Assembly: GCF_007954275.1 (NCBI RefSeq)
Contig: NZ_VOLT01000015.1
Coordinates: 1-64,000, forward strand
DNA: 64,000 nt
Source: Colwellia demingiae
GTDB taxonomy: Bacteria; Pseudomonadota; Gammaproteobacteria; Enterobacterales; Alteromonadaceae
Direction of reading: 5' to 3'
Of this stretch, positions 35,123 through 44,609 are shown one piece after another. The notes beneath the pieces were generated by a model. That model made no database searches and was not told the origin of the DNA. It saw nothing but the letters and a program-made list of their open reading frames with translations. A program made the translations under genes and the position numbers. Position 1 is the first letter of the stretch. The number at the start of each line of letters is the position of its first letter.

Positions 35123-36595
35123 GTGATCATTATGGATACGAATAAAAATTCCAATAAGGCAAATACACAACATGTTAAACGTATTGCTTTAGCCGTATCA
35201 CTCGTAACATCCTCTTTATTACCTATTCACTCATTTGCTCAAGCAGAAGCCAGCCAAGACATTGAACCGCAAGTGTCTGTTGCATCACAACAAGCAGAAA
35301 CTGATGTAGCGCTGAGTCCCGCAATTACCGTTGAAAATCTTGATGAAATTTATCGAGAAATGGCGACTAATACCCGTTTTGAGAATTTATCACCATCAAA
35401 TGATTTTTTCGAATCACCTTATCAGATTTCTATTTTTTCGAATCCAAACGGTGAGGATAGTGAAAGACTTTGGTCTCAAACTAACTCGATTTTTGCTTAC
35501 GGTTTTGGTGTCATCGGTTTAATTGCTTTATTACCAGAAGACATCTCAAATTGGGATAAAGAAGAAGGCGTTTTTAATAAATGGACTGAGAACGTGAAAG
35601 CTGGCCCTGTATGGGACAGAGACACGGGCATGTTAAACCTGATCGGTCATCCTTATTTTGGTGGTGTGTATTATCAAGTAGCCCGTAAGTCAGGTTATCG
35701 TCAGTGGGATTCATTTGTATACGCAACCATTATGTCGACCTTCTACTGGGAATACGGCATTGAAGCCTTTGCTGAAGTACCTTCAATTCAAGATTTAGTT
35801 ATTACTCCTGTACTTGGTTGGGCCTACGGTGAGTGGGCATTCAATACCGAAATGGATATTAGAGAAGACGGTGGTGATGTTTGGGGTTCAAGCATTCTTG
35901 GTAGCACTGCATTATTCTTTCTCGACCCGGTTGATAGTATGAGTGTTGGTATTAACAACATGTTCGGTAAAGAAATTATCAGAGCGGGTACTGGTTATGT
36001 AAGCTTTAACGAAATCCCTTACGGTGATACAGGTCAAACTGATAGTCAAGTTAGCTTCAATATTTCATTACAACTGGGTGATGGTGGTCATTACTCGCCA
36101 AGTACAGCCAAACGTTCATCAAGAGATAGAGATCCTATTGATACTGGTATTATTGGTGTTAGTTATGGTGTGGGTCAGACACAGCTAGATGACTTATGGG
36201 ATGTTGAAGGCGACACAACCACTGAATACAGTTTAGGCTTATATTTTACCCGCCAATTTTCGAGCAGGGTGACTTATTCTAAAGGAAAGTTTACTGACGG
36301 TTTGAGTCCAGCAGAAATAAATTATGAAAACTATAGCTTAGACAGTCAATTCTATTTTAATAGTGAAAACGACATCAGACCGTACTTAACGACAGGTTTT
36401 GGTGAAACGTTGTGGAAAAGAGACATAGACACTAAGAGATTCCAAGTAAATGCAGGTGTTGGTGCGCATTATAAACTCAATGATAATTTTGCCTTACAGT
36501 TAGATTGGCGTTTTTACCACAGTACTAATGCGAATACCTCTGATCATAATACCTCACTACGTTTAGTTTACTTATTAGGTAAGGGTGAGAGATAA
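35123..36595 (+). CDS. DUF3943 outer-membrane-type protein
   Basis: A 490-residue exported protein. The N-terminus is hydrophilic, then hydrophobic (IALAVSLVTSSLLP), with cleavage near SFAQA. The DUF3943 region is about residues 120-260 (NLIGHPYFGGVYYQVARKSG..., and the LDPVDSMSVGINNMFG end). The C-terminal half has alternating beta-barrel strands, aromatic at their ends. GTG 35123 is preferred, with AAGGA at six bases; ATG 35132 is an alternative. Function unknown; the family lies in the outer membrane. Nearest neighbours upstream are tRNA-Ser and its terminator, so it has its own promoter. Confidence 0.85.
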   Translation: MIIMDTNKNSNKANTQHVKRIALAVSLVTSSLLPIHSFAQAEASQDIEPQVSVASQQAETDVALSPAITVENLDEIYREMATNTRFENLSPSNDFFESPYQISIFSNPNGEDSERLWSQTNSIFAYGFGVIGLIALLPEDISNWDKEEGVFNKWTENVKAGPVWDRDTGMLNLIGHPYFGGVYYQVARKSGYRQWDSFVYATIMSTFYWEYGIEAFAEVPSIQDLVITPVLGWAYGEWAFNTEMDIREDGGDVWGSSILGSTALFFLDPVDSMSVGINNMFGKEIIRAGTGYVSFNEIPYGDTGQTDSQVSFNISLQLGDGGHYSPSTAKRSSRDRDPIDTGIIGVSYGVGQTQLDDLWDVEGDTTTEYSLGLYFTRQFSSRVTYSKGKFTDGLSPAEINYENYSLDSQFYFNSENDIRPYLTTGFGETLWKRDIDTKRFQVNAGVGAHYKLNDNFALQLDWRFYHSTNANTSDHNTSLRLVYLLGKGER

Positions 36596-36732
36596 ACGCT
36601 TATATTTCGTAATAATTTAAGCTATTAGTCATGGCATAAATTGTAATTAAATATGAATAGTTAGTTGCCTAAGTAGCAAGTTATTCACTTTTATAATACG
36701 CTTTGATCATTCCTCGTTCTATTGGAGTGATC

Positions 36733-37917
36733 ATGAAAAGTAAATTCTGCAGTCTTTTACTATGCTTGCCACTTTTACTTGCTTGTCAAAGTAATCAAAA
36801 CCCCCACGTTAGCCAAGTTACTTCTCCAACCGATTTATATTTAGACAATCAATACCTCTCTATAAAACCCATGAGTATCGAAACTGAACAAGAAATTTTT
36901 CAGCTTGATGATGATATGCGTGGCATGGTTCAGAATAAGTTAAGTAATAACCTAACCACTCAGCAAAAAGCTCGAGTTTTACTTGATCACCTGTTTAATG
37001 AAGAGAATATAGCGTTAAGTTACGACGGTAATGCCAATGTTACTGCACAAGAGGCTTATCATAGTAAATTAGCCAATTGCATGTCACTTACCATTTTAGC
37101 GTACGCTTTAGCTGATGAAGCGGGCATGAATATTAGCTTTCAAAATGTCGATGTTCCAGAATACTGGGTACGTAATGGCCAATATAGTTTATTAACCGGT
37201 CATGTGAATTTACTCGTAGAAGAAAGCAAGGATGTTGATAAGCGAGTTGTTTGGGGGAAAAGAAAAATCCGAATAGATTTTGACCCTTTTGTTGCTAAGA
37301 AAAGCTTCCCTTCTCATACGATTGAAAAACATACTTTACTCGCTATGTTTTATAATAATAAAGGGGCAGAGGAGATGCTAAATAAAAACTACCCTCTGGC
37401 TTATCAATACCTTAAAAGAGCTACAATCACAGATAGCCAGTTTTCTTCCGCCTGGGGGAACTTAGGTATTTTATATAAACTTTCGGGTCATTACGATATG
37501 GCTGAAAGCGCTTATAGTCATGCTATTAACTTAAACCGTGACAATCTTACCTCTCTAGGTAATCTAGCTTTACTTCTTAATAAACAAGAGCGTTATAACG
37601 AAGCAAAGCCAATAGAAGAGTTTATACATAAAGCGCGTGTTAAAAATCCTTATTATCATGCTCTACTCGGTAATGAAGCCTTCTTTAAACAGTCCTATGA
37701 ACAATCGATAAAGCATTACAAAAAAGCGATTCAACTTGATGATGAACAACATGAGTTTTATTTCGGCTTAGCTAAAGCTTATTACAAACAAGATAAATTA
37801 GCCTTATCTAAACATGCCATGAAAAAAGCGGTCGCACTAACAAAAACGAAAGACACGCAAAAACAATATATTGCGAAGCTAAATTTTCTTAAATACCATG
37901 AGACAACCACTCCTTGA
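36733..37917 (+). CDS. Lipoprotein with transglutaminase-like domain and TPR repeats
   Basis: A 394-residue lipoprotein (lipobox LLLAC, lipidated Cys18). The start at 36733 (MKSKFCS) is chosen for the GGAGTG ahead; the frame opens 30 bases earlier. Residues about 70-160 carry a transglutaminase-like core with the cysteine in ANCMSLTILAYALADEAGM and a histidine in GHVNLLV. From about residue 205 several TPR units follow (AWGNLGILYKLSGHYDMAESAYSHAI and similar). Likely outer-membrane-anchored and periplasmic. Its stop overlaps the next gene's TTG start by four bases (TTGA), so it is coupled to the M28 peptidase. Confidence 0.8.
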   Translation: MKSKFCSLLLCLPLLLACQSNQNPHVSQVTSPTDLYLDNQYLSIKPMSIETEQEIFQLDDDMRGMVQNKLSNNLTTQQKARVLLDHLFNEENIALSYDGNANVTAQEAYHSKLANCMSLTILAYALADEAGMNISFQNVDVPEYWVRNGQYSLLTGHVNLLVEESKDVDKRVVWGKRKIRIDFDPFVAKKSFPSHTIEKHTLLAMFYNNKGAEEMLNKNYPLAYQYLKRATITDSQFSSAWGNLGILYKLSGHYDMAESAYSHAINLNRDNLTSLGNLALLLNKQERYNEAKPIEEFIHKARVKNPYYHALLGNEAFFKQSYEQSIKHYKKAIQLDDEQHEFYFGLAKAYYKQDKLALSKHAMKKAVALTKTKDTQKQYIAKLNFLKYHETTTP

Positions 37918-38912
37918 ATAAAAGTATAATACCTTTTGTATTGATATACATATTATGTATATCAATAGCTTGGGGTAGTCCTTGGCGAAGCATAGAACAA
38001 TTACCAGCAGTTATAACTGAGAAAGACAATTTATCAGTGCTTGAGCATTTAAAAAATTTATCATCTGATCAATTTACAGGACGTAAATTTGCTAGCCAAG
38101 GCAGTGTTGAAAGTCAGGCCTATCTTGTCTCTGCGCTTAAGGCGCTCTCAATACCCGCATTTAACAATCAATATCACCACAACTTCAAGCAATCAGGTTT
38201 ATTTCAGTCAAAGCAGGGCACTAATATTATTGCTTATATACAAGGTACTCATCAAAAAGATGAATACATAGTACTAACTGCTCATTATGATCACCTTGGC
38301 ACTAAACGAAATAAAGTCTATAACGGCGCAGATGACAATGCTTCAGGGACCGCAGCCTTATTACTTTATGCTAAATTGCTAAAGAAGAGTCCATTGAAGT
38401 ACAGTGTTATTTTGTTATTTACTGATGGCGAAGAAGTTGATTTGTTAGGCGCTAAAGCTTTTATTGCTCAGCAGTCTAAGATACTAAGTAAGATTAAATT
38501 AAACATAAATCTAGACATGATTGCAGGAAGCAAAAAAACTAAAAAATTACACTTTTTAAAAAAGGATCTTTCACAAATACTTTCAACGCAGAAACTTGAA
38601 GCGTTAACTCAACTTCAAAATCACTTTAAAACCAACTCAAGCGTTAACTTAACGCCTGGTTTTAGACGTGTTAAAAGCGTAGGCTCTAATGTCAACCGAG
38701 CAAATTGGCTTATGGCAAGTGATCATGGTGTGTTCAGTAAAGCAGGAATCCCCTTTATATATTTTGGCGTAGGTACCCATAAAAACTATCACAGTGAATT
38801 TGATAATTATGCCAATATTAATCAGAATTTCTATTTAGCTGCTATAAACATCATTTTTCAACAATTGGTTTACATAGATAATGCTATGTATGAGGGAGCA
38901 ATACCTGATTGA
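37914..38912 (+). CDS. M28-family metallopeptidase, exported
   Basis: A 332-residue protein with an N-terminal signal segment (residues 1-21, ending AWGS). The di-zinc site is visible: H124 and D126 in LTAHYDHLG, D140/D141 in NGADDNASG, E173/E174 in TDGEEVD, NLDMI and the final H in YHSEFD. M28 enzymes of this type are aminopeptidases acting on extracytoplasmic peptides. The TTG start overlaps the end of the lipoprotein gene by TTGA, so the two are translationally coupled; they may form a periplasmic peptide-processing pair. Confidence 0.88.
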   Translation: MNKSIIPFVLIYILCISIAWGSPWRSIEQLPAVITEKDNLSVLEHLKNLSSDQFTGRKFASQGSVESQAYLVSALKALSIPAFNNQYHHNFKQSGLFQSKQGTNIIAYIQGTHQKDEYIVLTAHYDHLGTKRNKVYNGADDNASGTAALLLYAKLLKKSPLKYSVILLFTDGEEVDLLGAKAFIAQQSKILSKIKLNINLDMIAGSKKTKKLHFLKKDLSQILSTQKLEALTQLQNHFKTNSSVNLTPGFRRVKSVGSNVNRANWLMASDHGVFSKAGIPFIYFGVGTHKNYHSEFDNYANINQNFYLAAINIIFQQLVYIDNAMYEGAIPD

Positions 38913-39040
38913 TTTAGTAAATTATCTGACCTAAAACAAAGTTAACGATAATTTATTGCAAAGCTACAAAAATGATACAGATGACAGCTACTAAAATTAG
39001 TTACACTTAGCGCTCATTTATATTGAACAGATAAAGGCAA

Positions 39041-39505
39041 ATGAATAATACAAAAACAGCTGGCGTTGAGAATAATAAACCATGGAATCTACTTTTCGTC
39101 GCATGGGTATTAGCCACAAGTGGTACTTTAATCAGTCTATTTTTCAGCGAAATAGTGCAGTTACCCGTTTGTGTCTTGTGTTGGTATCAACGGATTGCGC
39201 TTTACCCTTTAGTAATTATGCTGCCTTTGGCACTATTTCCTTTTGATGTAAGCATTATTCGCTACGCAAACCCATTGGTTATCTTTGGCTGGTTTGTTGC
39301 GCTATTTCATGTGTTAGTTGTTGCTGGCATTATCCCTGAAGCGGCACAACCTTGTGTGCTTGGAGTTCCTTGTTCTGAAACCCACTTTAACTTACTTGGT
39401 TTTATAAATATCCCAGTGATGTCATTGATCGCGTTTTCTCTTTTAGGGCTGTTACTCTTTCTTGCTAAAAAATCATTTATTCAAACTAATAACAAAAACA
39501 CTTAA
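39041..39505 (+). CDS. DsbB/BdbC-type disulfide bond formation protein
   Basis: A 154-residue protein with four hydrophobic helices. It has the redox pairs C44-x-x-C47 in VCVLCWYQR and C105...C111 in QPCVLGVPCSE, the pattern of the BdbC-like quinone-linked DsbB family. It reoxidises a periplasmic thiol oxidoreductase and passes electrons to quinone. The following gene, 46 bases on, encodes the matching thioredoxin-fold partner, so the pair forms a self-contained disulfide-generating module. Confidence 0.9.
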   Translation: MNNTKTAGVENNKPWNLLFVAWVLATSGTLISLFFSEIVQLPVCVLCWYQRIALYPLVIMLPLALFPFDVSIIRYANPLVIFGWFVALFHVLVVAGIIPEAAQPCVLGVPCSETHFNLLGFINIPVMSLIAFSLLGLLLFLAKKSFIQTNNKNT

Positions 39506-39551
39506 CAGAACATAAACTCTAAATTTACTAGGATCTTTACTCGGAATAATC

Positions 39552-40193
39552 ATGAATAATAAAACTATTTTTATCAGTGTTGCAGCATTTATCGGCGTCA
39601 TATTTATCGCAGCAGTTGGGGTATACAAAAGCCAACAGCCATCAACGATAGCTAGCGAACAATTACCGGCATTAGAACGTATTGGTGCTCCCTCTAAAGG
39701 TGGCAAACAAGCGAAAGTGACAATTGTTGAATTTTTCGATCCAGCTTGCGGTACTTGTAGTCAATTCTATCCATTAATTAATAACTTAGTTAAAAAGTAT
39801 CAAGGTAAAGTTAACGTTGTTATGCGTTATGCGCCATTACATCAAGGCTCTGAAGATGTAGTGAAAATGTTAGCAGCAGCGAACCTACAAGGAATGTATT
39901 GGCCAGCACTTGAATTATTATTTGCTAACCAACAGCGCTGGGTTGAACATCACGTATCAAATCCTACTCGTGCTTTAGCGGGCATAAAAACGATAAATGT
40001 AGACCATGACCAACTTGATAAAGATTGGCAAAGCAGCAAAATAGCCAAAATAATTGCTCAAGATATTCAAGATGGACAAACATTAAAAGTACGGGCGACA
40101 CCGCAGTTTTTTGTTAATGGAAAACCTTTAGTTGTGTTTGGTTATGAGGAGCTTGTTAACTTAGTAGAAGAGGCAGTTGCCGAGGCTTATTAG
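39552..40193 (+). CDS. DsbA-like thioredoxin-fold oxidoreductase
   Basis: A 213-residue protein with an N-terminal membrane anchor or signal (residues 5-25) and a DsbA-type thioredoxin fold. The active site is C66-G-T-C69 in FFDPACGTCSQF and the cis-proline sits in VRATPQFFVNGKPL. It introduces or shuffles disulfides in exported proteins and is reoxidised by the adjacent DsbB-like protein. It is convergent to a LysR gene across a 15-bp bidirectional terminator. Confidence 0.9.
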   Translation: MNNKTIFISVAAFIGVIFIAAVGVYKSQQPSTIASEQLPALERIGAPSKGGKQAKVTIVEFFDPACGTCSQFYPLINNLVKKYQGKVNVVMRYAPLHQGSEDVVKMLAAANLQGMYWPALELLFANQQRWVEHHVSNPTRALAGIKTINVDHDQLDKDWQSSKIAKIIAQDIQDGQTLKVRATPQFFVNGKPLVVFGYEELVNLVEEAVAEAY

Positions 40194-40217
40194 TTAACCT
40201 CATTAGCAAAATAGTCA

Positions 40218-40254
40218 AACACAGTACAAATATAAGCATTATTTGTACTGTGTT
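40218..40254. terminator. Bidirectional terminator between dsbA-like and lysR
   Basis: AACACAGTACAAATA (40218-40232) and TATTTGTACTGTGTT (40240-40254) form a perfect 15-bp stem with a 7-base loop, placed exactly between convergent genes. Confidence 0.8.
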
Positions 40255-40298
40255 ATTTGTCTAATGATTTGCATTATGATTATAACCCTTCTTAGTTA

Positions 40299-41189
40299 TT
40301 ATTTTGAATCATCAGAAAACTCTGTTGTTAAATAGGATAGAAACTCTTGGCTCACTTTAGAAAGACATTTGTTTTCTAGATACAAGGCTTTGACAGGAAA
40401 TGTTAATGGTGGATTAAAAGATGCAATAGCCGTATTATCTGATAAATTTCCTTCAGCGGTAAAACGATCTACCACGCAAACTCCAACGCCTTGAGCAACG
40501 AGTCTGGCGGCAATAAAATAGGTTTGTACTTTTATTAACGCTTCTAGGCTGATGTTGTCTTTCATCATTCTAGTCCATAATAAATCTGCCAACGGGCCAC
40601 TGTCACCAATATCGATATATTCAAACTCTTTTAGTTGGTTTAAGGTCAACTCTTTAGGGCAGTCTGGGAAACTTAATTTTGGATAAACAATGACTAACTC
40701 TGACTGAGCTAACTCAATTGAGGTTACGCCTGGCATGATATTTGGTGCAAATAATATCGCTAGATCACATTTATGTTCTAACAAGGTTTGCATTACAGCA
40801 TCGTTATGCACGGTTTGTACATTGAAGTTCACCTGATGATGTTTATGATGGTATTTTGCGATTGCACTAGGAATAACGTCAAAGCCTAATGCAGGGCTAC
40901 CAGCAATATTTATTTGGCCGTACTCTGATTTCTTTATGTTCTCTGCGGTATTTTTTATCGAACGCATCTGTTGGTATATTTTGTCTACTTCATCAAAGAG
41001 CATTTCCGCTTCGTCGGTTGGAGTCAAACGGCCTTTAACCCGTTCAAATAAGTCAAAACCGAGTTGCATTTCAGCATGAGATAGCACTTTACTAACAGAG
41101 GGCTGTGAAACGTGTAATATTTTTGCCGCATTGGTAATTGAGCCAGTAGTGTAAATGGCATGAAAAATTTCAATATGTCTTAAGCGCAT
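40299..41189 (-). CDS. LysR-family regulator, candidate controller of the glutamate locus
   Basis: A 296-residue LysR protein with its helix-turn-helix at residues 3-62 (GSITNAAKILHVSQPSVSKVLSHAE) and an effector domain (about 90-290). The style is that of the NocR/OccR group that responds to opines and amino acids. Just ahead of its start lies an inverted repeat TTATTTCCTAA...TTAGGGGATAA (41192-41218), a possible autoregulatory site. The palindromes at 43106, 46007, 51497 and 60771 fit a LysR T-N11-A site (TAACC...GGTTA). This gene is the nearest candidate, but binding is inference. Confidence 0.88.
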   Translation of the reverse strand: MRLRHIEIFHAIYTTGSITNAAKILHVSQPSVSKVLSHAEMQLGFDLFERVKGRLTPTDEAEMLFDEVDKIYQQMRSIKNTAENIKKSEYGQINIAGSPALGFDVIPSAIAKYHHKHHQVNFNVQTVHNDAVMQTLLEHKCDLAILFAPNIMPGVTSIELAQSELVIVYPKLSFPDCPKELTLNQLKEFEYIDIGDSGPLADLLWTRMMKDNISLEALIKVQTYFIAARLVAQGVGVCVVDRFTAEGNLSDNTAIASFNPPLTFPVKALYLENKCLSKVSQEFLSYLTTEFSDDSK

Positions 41190-41191
41190 TT

Positions 41192-41218
41192 TTATTTCCT
41201 AAGTTAGTTAGGGGATAA
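41192..41218. promoter_or_regulatory. Inverted repeat ahead of lysR 40299
   Basis: TTATTTCCTAA (41192-41202) and TTAGGGGATAA (41208-41218) are inverted around GTTAG, with two mismatches in the arms. They sit immediately upstream of the start codon and may be an autoregulatory operator. Confidence 0.45.
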
Positions 41219-41259
41219 TTTATTATGAGGCTTAGGTAAAAAATTAACTAAGCACTTCT

Positions 41260-42981
41260 TTAGGCAAACAGGTAAACGGTTAGTGTCCATAAGCAAGCGG
41301 CAAATGTTGCGGCAAACGTTGCAGGAACTAATTGTGATTTAACATGATCCATTAAGTCACAACCAGTAGTCATAGCACTTAGTATAGTTGTATCCGAAAT
41401 GGGCGAGCATTGATCACCAAATACACTGCCGTTAAGTACCGTCGCAAAACAAACCATCATATAAATTTCTGGATTTTCCAGTCCTTGAGACTGACAAACA
41501 GCCCACGCTAATGGCATGGCTAACGGAAATGCTATGGCATAAGTTCCCCAACTTGTGCCGGTAGAAAAGGCAATAACCATAGTGATTAACTGTAATATAA
41601 ACGGTAAGATCCAAAAGGGTAATTGCTCACCAAGTTGTGAGACCAAATATAAACCACCACCAATTTCTTTACTGATGCTACCTATAATAACGGCTAACAT
41701 TAATATCACCGAAGCAAGTACTACACCTTTTAAGCCATTGCCAAAGCCATCAATAAGATTTGTTAATGACATACCTTTTGCTAATGCGATGCCCGCAGAC
41801 AACAATAAGGCAGTACCAAAAGCCCAATTGATCTTAGGTGATCCTAAAAATATAAAAGTGAACACTGCAATAGCGATTAAGGTGACTAAGGGTAAAATAA
41901 ACTCTAAAACATGGGGTTTATATCCAGATGGTACATCACAGCGTTGTAACTCTTTAGCACTTAATGGTCTTGCACCTTCAGCGTCTAGTTGGCCAGATGA
42001 TAAAGCTCGTTGATGGGCAGCACGAATCCGTTTACCTGAGAAGGTGGTAATATTTAAACTTAATAACAAAGTACCTAGTACGGCAAAAATGGCATAAAAA
42101 CTAAAAGGGATACTACTAAAAAAGAAGTTTAATCTATCCGTTTCTGTTGCTAAGAAGGATACGCCGGGAACAAATATTAACGCTTGAACATAAGCTGGCC
42201 ACGCATTAAAGGCAATAATAGTTGCAATAGGGGAGGCGGTAGAATCGACAATGTAGCTCATCTCTTCATGGCTTACATTGGCTTTGTCCGCTAAAGGTCT
42301 AACGGTAGTACCTACTAATACGGTGCTCATAGTGCCACCTTGGAAAAATAAAATACCAAGTAACCAAGAAATTACTTTAGCTGAGCGCGGACCTCTAACG
42401 TAATGTTGTGTCATATAGTTAGCAAAGGCTTGTGCAGCACCTGTTTTAGACCAAATGCCTAATAAGCCACCCAACAACCATAAATAGAGTAATAGTAACG
42501 CGGCTGTGCCTTCTTTAGCTAAGTTGGGAATGATAACAGCATCAGTTAAATCATATTGACCCAACATTAATGAGCCGACCACTATACCGCTAAAGAGTGA
42601 GGTAAGCGGCTCTCGAGTTAATAAACATAAAGCAATCGTGATAAAAGCAGGCAGTAGCGACCAAAAACCAAAATGAAAAGCGGGCCTAAGTAGCGTTATT
42701 TTATGGGCTGAATCTTTAACCCATTGTTGTTCTAATAAGGGATCTTCGGTGAGTCTATTTAAGTTTTCTTGCCTAAGTGGTGATTGTTGATAAGGAACAA
42801 TCGTTGCAATAAGAACTTCTTTACCTTTATATATATAGGCGTGATTACCTGAGTCTGTTTGGTAAGTATCATAAACATAAGATTGCTCCAGCCAGGTTTT
42901 ATTAACCGAATTACCGACAAATATTGCAGCAATTAAGCCTAATATAGCAATGACTAATGCCAGGGTATTATTGCTACTCAT
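41260..42981 (-). CDS. NhaC-family Na+/H+ antiporter-like transporter
   Basis: A 573-residue transporter with about 12-13 hydrophobic helices. The NhaC superfamily motif [25 protein letters not shown] is at about residues 510-535. A large soluble loop (about residues 32-100) is unusual in the N-terminal part. Family members exchange Na+ (or Na+-linked organic anions) for H+; recent relatives also import amino acids or lysine-like substrates, so the true cargo is uncertain. Located between the LysR regulator and GltS; the palindrome at 43106-43122 lies 125 bases upstream of its start. Confidence 0.9.
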   Translation of the reverse strand: MSSNNTLALVIAILGLIAAIFVGNSVNKTWLEQSYVYDTYQTDSGNHAYIYKGKEVLIATIVPYQQSPLRQENLNRLTEDPLLEQQWVKDSAHKITLLRPAFHFGFWSLLPAFITIALCLLTREPLTSLFSGIVVGSLMLGQYDLTDAVIIPNLAKEGTAALLLLYLWLLGGLLGIWSKTGAAQAFANYMTQHYVRGPRSAKVISWLLGILFFQGGTMSTVLVGTTVRPLADKANVSHEEMSYIVDSTASPIATIIAFNAWPAYVQALIFVPGVSFLATETDRLNFFFSSIPFSFYAIFAVLGTLLLSLNITTFSGKRIRAAHQRALSSGQLDAEGARPLSAKELQRCDVPSGYKPHVLEFILPLVTLIAIAVFTFIFLGSPKINWAFGTALLLSAGIALAKGMSLTNLIDGFGNGLKGVVLASVILMLAVIIGSISKEIGGGLYLVSQLGEQLPFWILPFILQLITMVIAFSTGTSWGTYAIAFPLAMPLAWAVCQSQGLENPEIYMMVCFATVLNGSVFGDQCSPISDTTILSAMTTGCDLMDHVKSQLVPATFAATFAACLWTLTVYLFA

Positions 42982-43105
42982 TTCTGAAACCCTCGCAGAT
43001 AAGGATTTTATAGTGTTTAATCATTCTTTTTCCCTTTGGAAGCTAATCCATAAAATAAAATTTTGATGGAAAAACAACACGAACTTTATTATTTTAGCTC
43101 TAAGT

Positions 43106-43122
43106 TATAACCTAAGGTTATA
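43106..43122. promoter_or_regulatory. Palindrome TATAACCTAAGGTTATA, candidate operator
   Basis: A perfect 17-base palindrome (8-bp arms around a central A) 125 bases upstream of the NhaC-type gene. The ATAACC-N3-GGTTAT pattern recurs at 46007, 51497 and (weaker) 60771. Confidence 0.7.
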
Positions 43123-43269
43123 GGATAGACTTAAGTAGATAAAGGAAGTAATGATTTTATTTTAAAATTGCACCAACATCTTGTAGATAACTGGTTTATA
43201 AACAATCTTCGTTGTTTTATAAACCATATCGTTCATCTAAATGGCATATTTACTAGTAGTTATTATTAA

Positions 43270-44493
43270 CTATGGGCTGACAAAAGGAAGACTCAAGTAG
43301 AGTTGAATAACCAGAGCATTGGTAATATCTATAAAGAATGCGCCAACTAAAGGGACGACTAAGAAAGCCTGTGGTGAGGGACCATGTCTTGCGACAAGAG
43401 ATTCCATATTGGCTACTGCAGTTGGAGTAGCGCCTAAACCAAAACCACAATGACCACCAGCAATAATGGCAGCATTATAATTTTTCCCCATTATTCTAAA
43501 GGTAATAAAATACGCAAACATCATTAGCATGACAGTTTGAATCAAAATGATCACCACCATAGGACCAGCTAAGCTTGCTAATTGCCATACCTTTAATGAC
43601 ATTAAGGCTAAGGCTAAGAAAATAGAAAGTGCCATCGTTCCCCATAAATCTATGCAAGCTCTGCTGATAGTGTACCGTTTAGATACTTCACATAAGTTGG
43701 TGGCCATCACGCCAAATAACAAAGGCATTAAAAAAGCGGGTAGGACAACATCAGCTTCTTTTAAGCTAAGGTAAACGACATGACCAACCGTCATACACAA
43801 TAAGATGACAAATAAGGTTTCCATCATTTTTTTAGGCGTCACTAAATCATGATCTTCAGGATTGAATGTTACTATGTCATCGAGCTCTTCATGATATTCA
43901 TCAGCTTTAAGATTATAACGAGTAATAAGTCTTTTACTCACCGGACCACCAACCAAACCGCCTAAAACCAAGCCCATTGTTGCAGCAGCCATAGCCAATT
44001 CAAAGATGTTAGCGGGCATATTATACTCAGTAATGAATAAATCAGCGTAAGTTGCGCCATTACCGTGGCCACCTGATAAAGTGACGGAACCGCCAATTAA
44101 ACCCATTAATGGATTCATTCCAGTCCCTATTGCGATTGAAACACCGATAGCATTTTGTACGAGTAAGTACACGGTTGCCACACCTAGAAATAAAACAACT
44201 TTAGGGCCACCTTTTAGTAACAGTGAATAACTAGCACCTAAACCTACGGTGGTAAAAAATACTGTCATGAGTGGATTTTTAAAACTCATATCAAAATTAA
44301 AGTGAATGTCAAAAATTGAGTGTGCGATTGCAGCCAATATTGAAAAAATAATGCCGCCAACAACAGGCTCTGGAATGTTGTTATTTCGTAAGATTGAAAC
44401 TTTGCTATTACAATAATACCCTGAAAAAAGAATGATGAGTGCTACCACGAGCGTTTCAAGAATACTGACATTTATTTCCATAGCTAAGCTCAC
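43270..44493 (-). CDS. gltS: Sodium/glutamate symporter (GltS family)
   Basis: A 407-residue protein of the GltS family with about ten hydrophobic helices. The N-terminal NIPEPVVGG motif and the pore motif GGHGNGATYADLF are conserved, as is the second GGHCGFGLGATPTAVANM. GltS imports L- or D-glutamate (and analogues) with Na+ at the inner membrane. It lies downstream of the PLP enzyme gene on the same strand, with a 116-base gap. Confidence 0.93.
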   Translation of the reverse strand: MSLAMEINVSILETLVVALIILFSGYYCNSKVSILRNNNIPEPVVGGIIFSILAAIAHSIFDIHFNFDMSFKNPLMTVFFTTVGLGASYSLLLKGGPKVVLFLGVATVYLLVQNAIGVSIAIGTGMNPLMGLIGGSVTLSGGHGNGATYADLFITEYNMPANIFELAMAAATMGLVLGGLVGGPVSKRLITRYNLKADEYHEELDDIVTFNPEDHDLVTPKKMMETLFVILLCMTVGHVVYLSLKEADVVLPAFLMPLLFGVMATNLCEVSKRYTISRACIDLWGTMALSIFLALALMSLKVWQLASLAGPMVVIILIQTVMLMMFAYFITFRIMGKNYNAAIIAGGHCGFGLGATPTAVANMESLVARHGPSPQAFLVVPLVGAFFIDITNALVIQLYLSLPFVSP

Positions 44494-44609
44494 TTTATTA
44501 TTAGTAACTCAAAAAGTAGGCTTTGCTGTTAATTAAAACAAAGTAAACTAGATTGAGTATTTTTAATTGAGGTTTTATTTTTTTATGCTTTTTTATCGGA
44601 TAACAATCG

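Noticed and set aside
41260-42981. Assigning the NhaC-type protein as a plain sodium/proton antiporter
   Set aside because: Sequence supports the superfamily only; several members carry organic substrates, so the cargo is left open.
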